NCBI RefSeq assembly: GCF_000025985.1
Contig: NC_003228.3
Location: forward strand, 2,170,001 to 2,234,000
Direction of reading: 5' to 3'
From: Bacteroides fragilis NCTC 9343
Lineage (GTDB): Bacteria; Bacteroidota; Bacteroidia; Bacteroidales; Bacteroidaceae
DNA length: 64,000 nucleotides
How positions within the stretch are numbered: the first letter of the stretch is position 1; each line of letters starts with the position of its first letter. The notes under the pieces were generated by a model. That model had not been told where the DNA came from, made no database searches, and worked only from the letters and a program-made list of their open reading frames with translations. A program made the position numbers and the translations under genes. Below are positions 25,946-33,601 of this stretch, one piece after another.

Positions 25946-26146
25946 CTAAGTAAGCTTCCAGGCAATGGCTTCATAAGGCCGTAACCACAGCCTGTTACCA
26001 TGCAATACGGCCGGATACTTTTTATCTTCATAATTATGTAAGATGACAGTCGCTTTTCCATCCATACCCGTTGTCGTCATTCGGAGAAGTATAAATGGGG
26101 ATTTCTTTCTACAAGCACCTTTTAGCAGGAAGATGTTCTTAAATTC
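25946..26146 (-). pseudogene. Orphan C-terminal fragment of a probable carbohydrate-active enzyme
   Basis: This frame has no start codon at its 5' end (a stop lies at 26147-26149) and encodes 66 residues with clear protein character: SPFILLRMTTTGMDGKATVI, then LHNYEDKK and a final LWLRPYEAIAWKLT before TAG. It reads like the last beta-sandwich strands of a glycoside hydrolase, where '.lLpPYEa.vWk' endings are common. The exact family is not certain. No upstream coding sequence remains, so it is called a decayed remnant. Confidence 0.5.
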
Positions 26147-26221
26147 TTATGAAACAGTAGTGTACAGAAGGAGGGAGAGGGTGGTCAGGATAGTCTGAAG
26201 CTGATCCGGAGGAAAGGGCAT

Positions 26222-26286
26222 AAAAAAAGGCTACTCTCACGAGCAACCAATCTTTGTTAACCTTAAATCTAATACTATGAAAAACA
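26222..26286 (-). ncRNA. Predicted small RNA (about 65 nt)
   Basis: A complete minus-strand promoter at 26292-26322 is followed within about 65 nt by an intrinsic terminator: GGTTGCTC (26241-26248) with GAGTAGCC (26229-26236), loop GTGA, and seven T at 26222-26228. Between them there is no ORF longer than a few codons. The start is estimated a few bases past the -7 element. Confidence 0.55.
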
Positions 26287-26291
26287 CATTG

Positions 26292-26322
26292 CAAATATAC
26301 GGATTTGGAGAATATCGGCAAA
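26292..26322 (-). promoter_or_regulatory. Promoter of predicted small RNA
   Basis: Minus strand TTTG (26319-26322), exactly 19 bp, then TATATTTG (26292-26299): a full match to the Bacteroides consensus. Confidence 0.7.
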
Positions 26323-26499
26323 TTATCCGGGTATAAATCGTAATTTTGTAACGTTATTTAGTAAATCTGTTTTTCTTGTTAACATTTGATGTGTCCTTTT
26401 TAGAGCTTTCTGCCTTCTTTGTCCTGTTTCCCTCTTTTATTTAGGCGATTCCCTCTGCAGATGTAGGTTTTTTCTTTTCATGCAAATCATTTCTTTCCC

Positions 26500-26507
26500 T
26501 ACTTTTG
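26500..26507 (+). promoter_or_regulatory. -7 element before small lipoprotein gene
   Basis: TACTTTTG fits TAnnTTTG, 37 bp before the start at 26544. The -33 is not clear. Confidence 0.5.
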
Positions 26508-26543
26508 TTCACATCAAACTGATATAACTAAAAACTATACGAT

Positions 26544-26990
26544 ATGAAGACTTTAACTTTTAAATACTTAAAATTGTTTCTGCTGGCAGTGGCAATGATA
26601 AATCTTACTTCTTGTGAGATTGAGATCGATGACTTTTATGATGATGACAATATCGGTGGTTCGTACTATAATAAATCCCTTGATCTTTGCAGTCGTCCCT
26701 GGGCAGATACGTTTTATGATGCCGACGGGAACTATTGCTATCAGGAACTGAATTTTTATCTCGATCGCCATGGAGAAGATTATATCCGGGTGGAATATCC
26801 CAACGGACGTTATTCCGAATCGGTGTACTCCTTTACCTGGAATTGGGAGGACCGTTCGCAATACTCCCTTCGGATGGTATATGGTCCCGGTGATGTCTCT
26901 TATCTCGACGATGTCTGGATTCGAGGGAATGTGCTGAGCGGATACCTGGATGGACACGATAATTATGTTGACTTTACCGGAGTGAGATAA
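26544..26990 (+). CDS. Small lipoprotein, unknown function
   Basis: This 148-residue protein has a lipoprotein signal (LKLFLLAVAMINLTSC, Cys24), then an acidic linker (EIEIDDFYDDDN) and a compact aromatic-rich domain (WADTFYDADGNYCYQEL, FTWNWEDRSQYSLRM). The acidic residues just after the Cys resemble a surface-export signal of Bacteroides lipoproteins. I do not recognise the domain. It is a single-gene unit with its own -7 element and a hairpin after the stop. Confidence 0.75.
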   Translation: MKTLTFKYLKLFLLAVAMINLTSCEIEIDDFYDDDNIGGSYYNKSLDLCSRPWADTFYDADGNYCYQELNFYLDRHGEDYIRVEYPNGRYSESVYSFTWNWEDRSQYSLRMVYGPGDVSYLDDVWIRGNVLSGYLDGHDNYVDFTGVR

Positions 26991-27018
26991 CCTAAACTTT
27001 TATATAGATAATTGCAGG

Positions 27019-27057
27019 CGGATTGATATATTCTTGATATATGTCAATCCGTCTTTT
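27019..27057 (+). terminator. Weak terminator-like hairpin
   Basis: CGGATTGA (27019-27026) pairs with TCAATCCG (27044-27051), followed by TCTTTTC. The loop is AU-rich and partly self-pairing. It follows the small lipoprotein gene. Confidence 0.55.
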
Positions 27058-27070
27058 CAGTGTTTTTAGA

Positions 27071-27078
27071 TACCTTTG
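27071..27078 (+). promoter_or_regulatory. -7 element before second MATE gene
   Basis: TACCTTTG matches the -7 consensus 24 bp before the start at 27102. The -33 is unclear. Confidence 0.55.
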
Positions 27079-27101
27079 CAGCCCGAAACGGATAAGGTAA
27101 A

Positions 27102-28454
27102 ATGACACACAGAATTCAACAGGAAAGCATAAAGAGACGTCTGGCAAAACTGGCTGCTCCTATTTTTATTGAGACATTACTGATTATGATGCTGGGAGCG
27201 GTGGACACCATTATGTTGAGCCGTCACTCTGACAATAGTGTAGCCGCTGTCGGAGTTGTCAACCAGATTATTATGCTGACCTTTTTGGTGTTTGAGGTGA
27301 TCAACCTGGGAACATCCGTACTTTGCTCGCAGTACCTCGGCGCAAGGCTTGAAAAGAAGGTGGTTCAGGTAGTGGGGGTGTCGTTGCTTGTCAATTTGTT
27401 GGTTGGTGGAATAATCAGCCTTATTCTGTTTACAATGGCCCGCACCATTCTGCAATGGATGGGCTTGGGTCCGGAACTGATGGCCGACGGTATGGATTAC
27501 ATGCGTATCGTGGGTGCATTCGCTTTTTTCCAGGCTATTTCTCTCACTCTTTCCGCTTCATTGCGCAGTGCCAATAAAGCCATATATCCGATGTTGGTGA
27601 CGGTAGTAGTCAATATTCTTAATATTATCGGTAATTATTCGCTGATTTTCGGTAAGTTCGGCTGTCCCGAACTCGGGGTGGAAGGGGCGGCTATTTCTAC
27701 AGCCTTCAGCCGTGGAGTATCTATGGTGATTCTGTTTGTCATTCTGTTCCGCAAACACATTCATCGTTTCCCGTTGGCCTACTTCCGTCCGTTTCCTTTT
27801 ATCGAATTGAAGAATTTGATGCGGGTCGGTCTGCCTTCTGCCGGAGAGCAGCTCTCGTACAGTTCATCGCAAGTGGTCATTACTTTTTTTATCAATATGC
27901 TTGGAGTCGAGGCGCTGGCTACCCGTACTTATTGTGTCAACATTATCATGTTCGTCTATTTATTCAGCATCTCCATGGCCCAGGGAGGAGCTATCTGTAT
28001 CGGACATTTGATAGGGGAGAAGAAACCTCATGCAGCTTTTCTGCTCGGTAAGTACGTCATGAAGAAATCCGTAATGATTACGCTGATTCTTTCCGGTATT
28101 ATTGCTGCTTCCGGGCATGCTATACTGAGTTGGCTGACTTCCAATCCGGAGATCATCCGTATGGGAGTGATTGTATTGCTGATCGATGTGGTGCTCGAGA
28201 TAGGGCGTCCCATTAATATTTTTGCGACGAATGCCCTCCGTGCGGCAGGTGATGTGAATTATCCTTTCTATGTAGGATTGGTTGTGATGTGGAGTGTGGC
28301 TGTCGGCATAGGTTATTTATTTGGAATTTATTGGGCTTGGGGCATTTGCGGCATGTGGGTTGCCTTTGCTCTCGATGAAAACATTCGCGGAATTATCTTT
28401 GTCCGTCGTTGGTATGGGATGAAGTGGGTGAATAAAAGCTTTGTGAGGTCATAA
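27102..28454 (+). CDS. MATE-family efflux transporter (second)
   Basis: This 450-residue membrane protein has about 12 helices. MATE features are LAAPIFIETLLIMMLGAVDTIMLSRHSDNSVAAVGVVNQ in pieces, a mid-protein NIIGNYSLIFG, and VGLPSAGEQLSYSSSQ opening the second half. It belongs to a different MATE subgroup from the gene at 24537 (little shared sequence). It is probably an Na+- or H+-coupled exporter of unknown substrate. The promoter of the next gene lies inside its last codons. Confidence 0.9.
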   Translation: MTHRIQQESIKRRLAKLAAPIFIETLLIMMLGAVDTIMLSRHSDNSVAAVGVVNQIIMLTFLVFEVINLGTSVLCSQYLGARLEKKVVQVVGVSLLVNLLVGGIISLILFTMARTILQWMGLGPELMADGMDYMRIVGAFAFFQAISLTLSASLRSANKAIYPMLVTVVVNILNIIGNYSLIFGKFGCPELGVEGAAISTAFSRGVSMVILFVILFRKHIHRFPLAYFRPFPFIELKNLMRVGLPSAGEQLSYSSSQVVITFFINMLGVEALATRTYCVNIIMFVYLFSISMAQGGAICIGHLIGEKKPHAAFLLGKYVMKKSVMITLILSGIIAASGHAILSWLTSNPEIIRMGVIVLLIDVVLEIGRPINIFATNALRAAGDVNYPFYVGLVVMWSVAVGIGYLFGIYWAWGICGMWVAFALDENIRGIIFVRRWYGMKWVNKSFVRS

Positions 28455-28470
28455 ATAGTTGCTATCTTTG
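28440..28470 (+). promoter_or_regulatory. Promoter of AspT-type transporter
   Basis: TTTG (28440-28443), 19 bp and TATCTTTG (28463-28470). The -33 lies inside the end of the MATE gene. Confidence 0.8.
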
Positions 28471-28500
28471 CCGACGCTAATGCATCCTTATGCGTTTAAC

Positions 28501-28527
28501 GGATACATTGGCTTATGGATACATTGG
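28501..28527 (+). repeat. Short direct repeat in transporter leader
   Basis: GGATACATTGG occurs twice (28501-28511 and 28517-28527), separated by CTTAT, just before the start at 28540. Its function is unknown. Confidence 0.5.
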
Positions 28528-28539
28528 TAAATTATTCAC

Positions 28540-30201
28540 ATGGAGTGGTTATATAGTCTCTTTATCGAACATTCTGCTTTGCAGGCAGTTGTCGTTCTTT
28601 CCCTGATTTCCGCCATTGGGCTCGGATTGGGCAAAATTCATGTTTGTGGCATTTCGCTTGGCGTTACCTTTGTCTTTTTTGCCGGCATTCTGGCCGGGCA
28701 CTTCGGATTGTCCATTGATCCGCAGATGCTGAATTACGCCGAGAGTTTCGGGCTCATTATCTTTGTATATGCCTTGGGGTTGCAGGTTGGTCCCGGCTTT
28801 TTCAGCTCATTTCGCAAGGGAGGGGTTACGTTGAATATGCTTGCCATCGCAGTAGTGATTCTGGGTACGTTTCTTGCGGTTGTTTGCAGCTATACCACCG
28901 GAGTTTCGTTACCCAATATGATAGGCATTCTGTGTGGTGCCACCACTAACACTCCGGCTTTGGGAGCAGCCCAGCAGACGCTGAAGCAGATGGGGCTTGA
29001 AAGCAGTACACCAGCTTTGGGATGTGCCGTGGCCTATCCTCTCGGAGTGATTGGGGTGATTCTGGCGGTTCTGTTGATCCGTAAATTGCTGGTACGCCGG
29101 GAAGATCTTGAAGTACAGGAAAAAGACGATGCCAACAAAACCTATATTGCCGCTTTTCAGGTACACAACCCTGCTATTTTTAATAAAAGCATTAAGGATA
29201 TCGCTCATATGAGTTATCCAAAATTCGTCATTTCCCGTTTGTGGAGAGACGGCAATGTCAGTATTCCCACTTCCGAAAAGATTATAAAAGAAGGCGACCG
29301 CTTATTGGTTGTTACATCCGAAAAAGACGCATTGGCCCTTACCGTACTGTTCGGTGAACAGGAGAATACGGATTGGAACAAGGAAGATATCGATTGGAAT
29401 GCTATCGACAGCCAATTGATTTCGCAACGCATCGTCGTCACCCGTCCCGAATTGAACGGGAAGAAGTTGGGAGCTCTTCGTCTGCGCAATCATTACGGAA
29501 TCAATATCAGCCGTGTCTATCGTTCCGGGGTGCAATTGTTGGCTACTCCCGAACTTACCTTGCAGTTGGGTGACCGTCTGACAGTGGTCGGCGAAGCGGC
29601 TGCCATCCAGAATGTGGAGAAGGTACTTGGAAATGCCATCAAAAGCTTGAAAGAACCCAATCTTGTGGCTGTATTTGTCGGTATCATCCTGGGATTGGCC
29701 CTGGGAGCCGTACCTTTCTCAATTCCCGGTATCAGTACTCCTGTCCGGCTCGGACTTGCAGGCGGTCCCATTATTGTAGGCATCCTGATCGGGACCTTTG
29801 GACCCCGTTTGCACATGATCACCTATACCACTCGCAGTGCCAATCTGATGCTCCGTGCCTTGGGGCTGTCCCTTTATCTTGCCTGCCTTGGGTTGGATGC
29901 AGGTGCCCATTTCTTCGATACGGTATTCCGTCCCGAAGGACTTTTATGGATCGGCCTGGGCTTTGGGCTGACCCTCGTGCCTACGGTGCTTGTGGGGTTC
30001 TTTGCTTTTAAGATTATGAAGATCGATTTTGGCAGCGTTTCCGGTATGTTGTGTGGCAGTATGGCCAATCCGATGGCATTGAATTACGCCAATGATACCA
30101 TCCCCGGAGATAATCCGTCGGTAGCTTATGCTACGGTCTATCCGTTGAGTATGTTCCTTCGCGTCATTATAGCCCAGGTGCTGCTCATGTTTCTTCTATA
30201 G
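28540..30201 (+). CDS. AspT/YidE-type putative transporter with RCK_C domains
   Basis: This 553-residue membrane protein of the aspartate:alanine exchanger family has two copies of the AspT membrane domain (about residues 10-185 and 375-553). Each carries the G-x-x-x-TNTPAL-like or MANPMALNYAND motif (LCGATTNTPALGAAQQ, LCGSMANPMALNYAND). Between them lie two TrkA-C (RCK_C) regulatory domains (about 205-375; GDRLLVVTSEKDAL and GDRLTVVGEAAAI). Family members exchange small carboxylates or are of unknown substrate. Transcribed from its own promoter; FBPase follows after 48 bp. Confidence 0.88.
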   Translation: MEWLYSLFIEHSALQAVVVLSLISAIGLGLGKIHVCGISLGVTFVFFAGILAGHFGLSIDPQMLNYAESFGLIIFVYALGLQVGPGFFSSFRKGGVTLNMLAIAVVILGTFLAVVCSYTTGVSLPNMIGILCGATTNTPALGAAQQTLKQMGLESSTPALGCAVAYPLGVIGVILAVLLIRKLLVRREDLEVQEKDDANKTYIAAFQVHNPAIFNKSIKDIAHMSYPKFVISRLWRDGNVSIPTSEKIIKEGDRLLVVTSEKDALALTVLFGEQENTDWNKEDIDWNAIDSQLISQRIVVTRPELNGKKLGALRLRNHYGINISRVYRSGVQLLATPELTLQLGDRLTVVGEAAAIQNVEKVLGNAIKSLKEPNLVAVFVGIILGLALGAVPFSIPGISTPVRLGLAGGPIIVGILIGTFGPRLHMITYTTRSANLMLRALGLSLYLACLGLDAGAHFFDTVFRPEGLLWIGLGFGLTLVPTVLVGFFAFKIMKIDFGSVSGMLCGSMANPMALNYANDTIPGDNPSVAYATVYPLSMFLRVIIAQVLLMFLL

Positions 30202-30249
30202 CCATTCGGGCGAAATTTATAAATTGTAAATCGTAAAATCGTAAATTAT

Positions 30250-32244
30250 ATGACTGCTCAAAGTAATATAACCCCCGAAAGTATCGTTGCCGATCTGCGT
30301 TATCTGCAACTGCTTTCACGTAGTTTCCCTACCATTGCCGCTGCCAGTACAGAGATTATCAATCTTGAAGCCATCCTGAATCTTCCGAAAGGGACCGAAC
30401 ATTTTCTGACCGATATACATGGCGAGTATGAAGCTTTTCAGCATGTATTGAAAAATGCTTCGGGAGCGGTGAAGCGGAAAGTGAACGAAATATTCGGCCA
30501 TACTCTCCGTGAGATCGAGAAGAAAGAACTCTGCACGCTTATTTATTATCCGGAAGAGAAACTCCAATTGATTAAAGCAACCGAAACCGATATTGACGAT
30601 TGGTACCTGATCACTCTCAATCAGCTGGTAAAGGTCTGCCAGAACGTATCATCCAAATATACCCGTTCGAAGGTTCGCAAATCATTGCCGGCCGAGTTCT
30701 CCTATATCATCCAGGAGTTACTTCACGAATCGACCATCGAGCCCAATAAACATGCTTATATCAATGTGATTATCAGTACCATTATTTCCACTCGCCGCGC
30801 TGACGACTTTATCATTGCCATGTGTAATCTGATACAGCGTCTTACGATCGATTCACTCCATATCGTGGGCGATATCTACGATCGTGGTCCGGGTGCCCAT
30901 ATCATAATGGATACTTTGTGTGATTATCACAATTTCGATATCCAATGGGGAAATCACGATATCCTCTGGATGGGTGCAGCATCGGGTAATGAAGCTTGTA
31001 TGGCCAACGTGATCCGTCTCTCGATGCGTTACGGCAATCTGGGGACATTGGAAGATGGGTATGGCATCAATCTTTTGCCTCTTGCCACTTTTGCGATGGA
31101 TACTTATGCGGATGATCCCTGTACCATCTTTGCACCTAAGACCAACTTTGCTGATTCTACTTATAACGAGAAGACCTTGAGGCTGATAACCCAGATGCAT
31201 AAAGCTATTACCATCATTCAGTTTAAGCTGGAGGCAAACATTATTAATCGTCGTCCGGAGTTCGGAATGGGTGGTCGCAAGTTGCTTGAGAAAATCGACT
31301 TTGAACGGGGAGTATTTGTCTATGAAGGCAAAGAATATCCGTTGCGCGATACCAACTTCCCTACGGTAGATCCTGCAGATCCTTATCGTCTGACTGATGA
31401 AGAGCAGGAATTGATAGAAAAGATACATTACTCGTTTATGAACAGCGAGAAACTCAAAAAACACATGCGTTGCCTCTTTACCTATGGAGGTATGTATCTG
31501 GTGTGCAATTCCAATTTGCTTTATCATGCCTCTGTGCCTCTCAACGAGGATGGAAGTTTCAAGCACGTGAATATCTGCGGTAAAGAGTATTGGGGGAAGA
31601 ACTTGCTGGACAAGATAGACCAATTGATTCGTACGGCTTATTTTGATGAAGATGATGAAGAAGAGAAACGCTTTGCCATGGATTACATCTGGTATCTGTG
31701 GTGCGGACCGGATGCCCCTTCGTTCGACAAAGACAAGATGGCTACGTTCGAACGTTATTTCATTGCGGATAAGAGCCTGCATAAAGAGACGAAAGGATAT
31801 TATTATGCTTTGCGTAACAAAGAAGAAATCTGTGACCGGATTCTTGAAGAATTCGGAGTGACAGGGCAGCATACTCATATCATCAACGGTCATGTGCCGG
31901 TAAAGACCATTAAAGGCGAGCAGCCGATGAAAGCCGGTGGAAAATTGCTGGTCATCGACGGTGGTTTTTCGAAAGCTTATCAGCCGGAGACCGGTATTGC
32001 CGGATATACGCTGGTATATCATTCACATGGTTTGCAGTTGGTGCAGCATGACCCTTTCCAGTCTACACAGAAAGCCATCGAAGAGGGACAGGACATTAAG
32101 TCGACTACCTTCGTCATCGAGTTCAATTCACAACGAATGATGGTGAAAGATACCGATAAGGGAAAAGAGCTCGTAACGCAAATTCTGGATTTAAAGAAGT
32201 TGTTGGTAGCATACCGGATCGGTTTGATAAAGGAGAAGGTCTGA
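30250..32244 (+). CDS. fbp: Fructose-1,6-bisphosphatase, class III
   Basis: This 664-residue protein is the usual length of the Firmicutes/Bacteroidetes class III enzyme. Metallophosphoesterase motifs appear in order: LTDIHGEYEAF (about residue 57), GDIYDRGPGAH (about 212), WGNHDILWMG (about 236) and INGHVPVKTI (about 545). It dephosphorylates fructose-1,6-bisphosphate to fructose-6-phosphate in gluconeogenesis in the cytosol. A strong palindrome follows, shared with the convergent gene. A long antisense frame over the middle of the gene is considered a shadow. Confidence 0.95.
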   Translation: MTAQSNITPESIVADLRYLQLLSRSFPTIAAASTEIINLEAILNLPKGTEHFLTDIHGEYEAFQHVLKNASGAVKRKVNEIFGHTLREIEKKELCTLIYYPEEKLQLIKATETDIDDWYLITLNQLVKVCQNVSSKYTRSKVRKSLPAEFSYIIQELLHESTIEPNKHAYINVIISTIISTRRADDFIIAMCNLIQRLTIDSLHIVGDIYDRGPGAHIIMDTLCDYHNFDIQWGNHDILWMGAASGNEACMANVIRLSMRYGNLGTLEDGYGINLLPLATFAMDTYADDPCTIFAPKTNFADSTYNEKTLRLITQMHKAITIIQFKLEANIINRRPEFGMGGRKLLEKIDFERGVFVYEGKEYPLRDTNFPTVDPADPYRLTDEEQELIEKIHYSFMNSEKLKKHMRCLFTYGGMYLVCNSNLLYHASVPLNEDGSFKHVNICGKEYWGKNLLDKIDQLIRTAYFDEDDEEEKRFAMDYIWYLWCGPDAPSFDKDKMATFERYFIADKSLHKETKGYYYALRNKEEICDRILEEFGVTGQHTHIINGHVPVKTIKGEQPMKAGGKLLVIDGGFSKAYQPETGIAGYTLVYHSHGLQLVQHDPFQSTQKAIEEGQDIKSTTFVIEFNSQRMMVKDTDKGKELVTQILDLKKLLVAYRIGLIKEKV

Positions 32245-32250
32245 TCAGGT

Positions 32251-32332
32251 TCACCACAGAATAACACAGCGTCTTACAGAGGAATAATTTTAATATAAAC
32301 TCTGTGAGACGCTGTGTCGTTTGGCTGTGAAT
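32251..32332. repeat. Intergenic palindrome, copy 3 (terminator-like)
   Basis: ACACAGCGTCTTACAGAG (32264-32281) and CTCTGTGAGACGCTGTGT (32300-32317) form an 18-bp stem with one wobble, inside TTCACCACAG...GGCTGTGAA outer ends. It lies between convergent genes and could stop both transcripts. Confidence 0.7.
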
Positions 32333-32335
32333 CAA

Positions 32336-33493
32336 TTAGAACAGAACCACTCCTGCTTCCGCAATCACACCTTTGTCGTAGGTCCTGGCTTTGTTATAGT
32401 AACGGCTGCCACCGTATCCGCCTGTGACGAACAGACCGAATTTATCCGTAAACCGATACTCCAGGTTGAGGCGTGCCTGCAAGGCATAAAGACGTGCCGG
32501 AATGCCTTCCACCTTTTTATTCCGGAATGTTTCGATGTGCTGATAGCCTAAATCACCGCTTACAAACAAGTTTCTGTAGAGTGGAAGTTCAAGGCCTGCC
32601 CGATAGAATAATGCCGCAGAAAATTTATCGTCAAAATCAAGATAGTGTGTGCCTCCACCGAGGATAGTGTAGAAGAGTTTGTTCTTGAAACGTGCACCTA
32701 CATTGATTTTGGTGCTGTTTCCTCCGAAGACCATTAACTGTACCTTGGTCTGCGGGTTGGCATTGACCAGTCCCAGCTGAAGTCCTTTCATATCCTCCTT
32801 ATGATAGTTGAACAGTCCGATCTGCAAACCTTTTGCCTTAGAGGCAAAATTGAACAGTCCCAATTGCACTCCGTTCATTTGTCCCCCGGTTACATTGGCA
32901 AGTCCGGAAAGTTGCAGTCCGTTCATTTCTTCTCCTACCACGTTGAGCAATCCCGACATCATAAGTCCGTCATATTCCTCACCGGTTACGTTGGCAAGGC
33001 CTGCCAATTGTACACCTGCGGCTTTATCTCCTGTGATATTCATGATACCACTCATCATCAGTCCGCGCATATTGTCTCCGGCAATGTTGCTTAAACCCGT
33101 AATCAGTACACCCTTTGCTTTGTTTCCGGTGATGTTGACAAGTCCCGAAACAGACAATCCTGCCAGATTGTTGCCGTTTACGTTACTGATACCTCCAATC
33201 TGCACTCCATGCATGCTTCCTCCCGCAAGGTTGGCCAATCCGGAAATCTGCACACCGTTCATATTGTTCTGTACCATACTTCCGAAGGCATTGAAGCCTA
33301 CACCGTGCAACTTATACATTGCCGAGAAAAGCCCCAGGTTGACATATGTAGTCTGTGTACTGTCAAGTGGTTGCGTACATGCTTTTTTCCATAAAGAAAG
33401 ATTGATTCCCCCACTTTTGTTTCCGCCTTTATTCTGTGCAGGCAGACAGACTGCAGCCGAAAGAAGAGCTGCTACAAGAATTATTTTCTTCAT
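32336..33493 (-). CDS. Surface repeat protein (LA_2272-type) with beta-barrel-like C-terminus
   Basis: This 385-residue protein has a signal peptide (MKKIILVAALLSAAVCLPAQ). From about residue 78 it has eight 16-residue repeats of the form MNGVQISGLANLAGGS (variants GLMMSGLLNVVGEE and so on), then three degenerate ones (to about 246). The last 140 residues alternate polar and hydrophobic residues in beta-barrel style, ending in GVIAEAGVVLF with terminal Phe. This matches the repeat family described around Leptospira LA_2272 and found in Bacteroides. An outer-membrane location is likely; its function is unknown. It is probably downstream in a unit with the acyl-CoA ligase, with a hairpin between. 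Confidence 0.8.
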   Translation of the reverse strand: MKKIILVAALLSAAVCLPAQNKGGNKSGGINLSLWKKACTQPLDSTQTTYVNLGLFSAMYKLHGVGFNAFGSMVQNNMNGVQISGLANLAGGSMHGVQIGGISNVNGNNLAGLSVSGLVNITGNKAKGVLITGLSNIAGDNMRGLMMSGIMNITGDKAAGVQLAGLANVTGEEYDGLMMSGLLNVVGEEMNGLQLSGLANVTGGQMNGVQLGLFNFASKAKGLQIGLFNYHKEDMKGLQLGLVNANPQTKVQLMVFGGNSTKINVGARFKNKLFYTILGGGTHYLDFDDKFSAALFYRAGLELPLYRNLFVSGDLGYQHIETFRNKKVEGIPARLYALQARLNLEYRFTDKFGLFVTGGYGGSRYYNKARTYDKGVIAEAGVVLF

Positions 33494-33515
33494 AAGCTAA
33501 ATTTTTAGAACGCAA

Positions 33516-33569
33516 ATTACGCAGATTTGCACGGATTATCCTATTAAAATCTATGCAAATCTGCGTAAT
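33516..33569. repeat. Intergenic perfect palindrome, copy 4
   Basis: ATTACGCAGATTTGCA (33516-33531) and TGCAAATCTGCGTAAT (33554-33569) are a perfect 16-bp inverted pair with a 22-nt loop. It lies between the acyl-CoA ligase and the surface repeat gene (same strand), so it may attenuate transcription. Confidence 0.7.
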
Positions 33570-33601
33570 CGATGTTTTTTTAAGAAAGATAGAGACTGCT
33601 T

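Noticed and set aside
30853..32022. A 389-codon open frame antisense to FBPase
   Set aside because: FBPase motifs are intact on the other strand; the antisense product is low-complexity and shows no known motif.
32560..33270. Regular 48-bp units considered as a CRISPR-like or satellite array
   Set aside because: They encode an in-frame 16-residue protein repeat with no spacers and no cas genes nearby.
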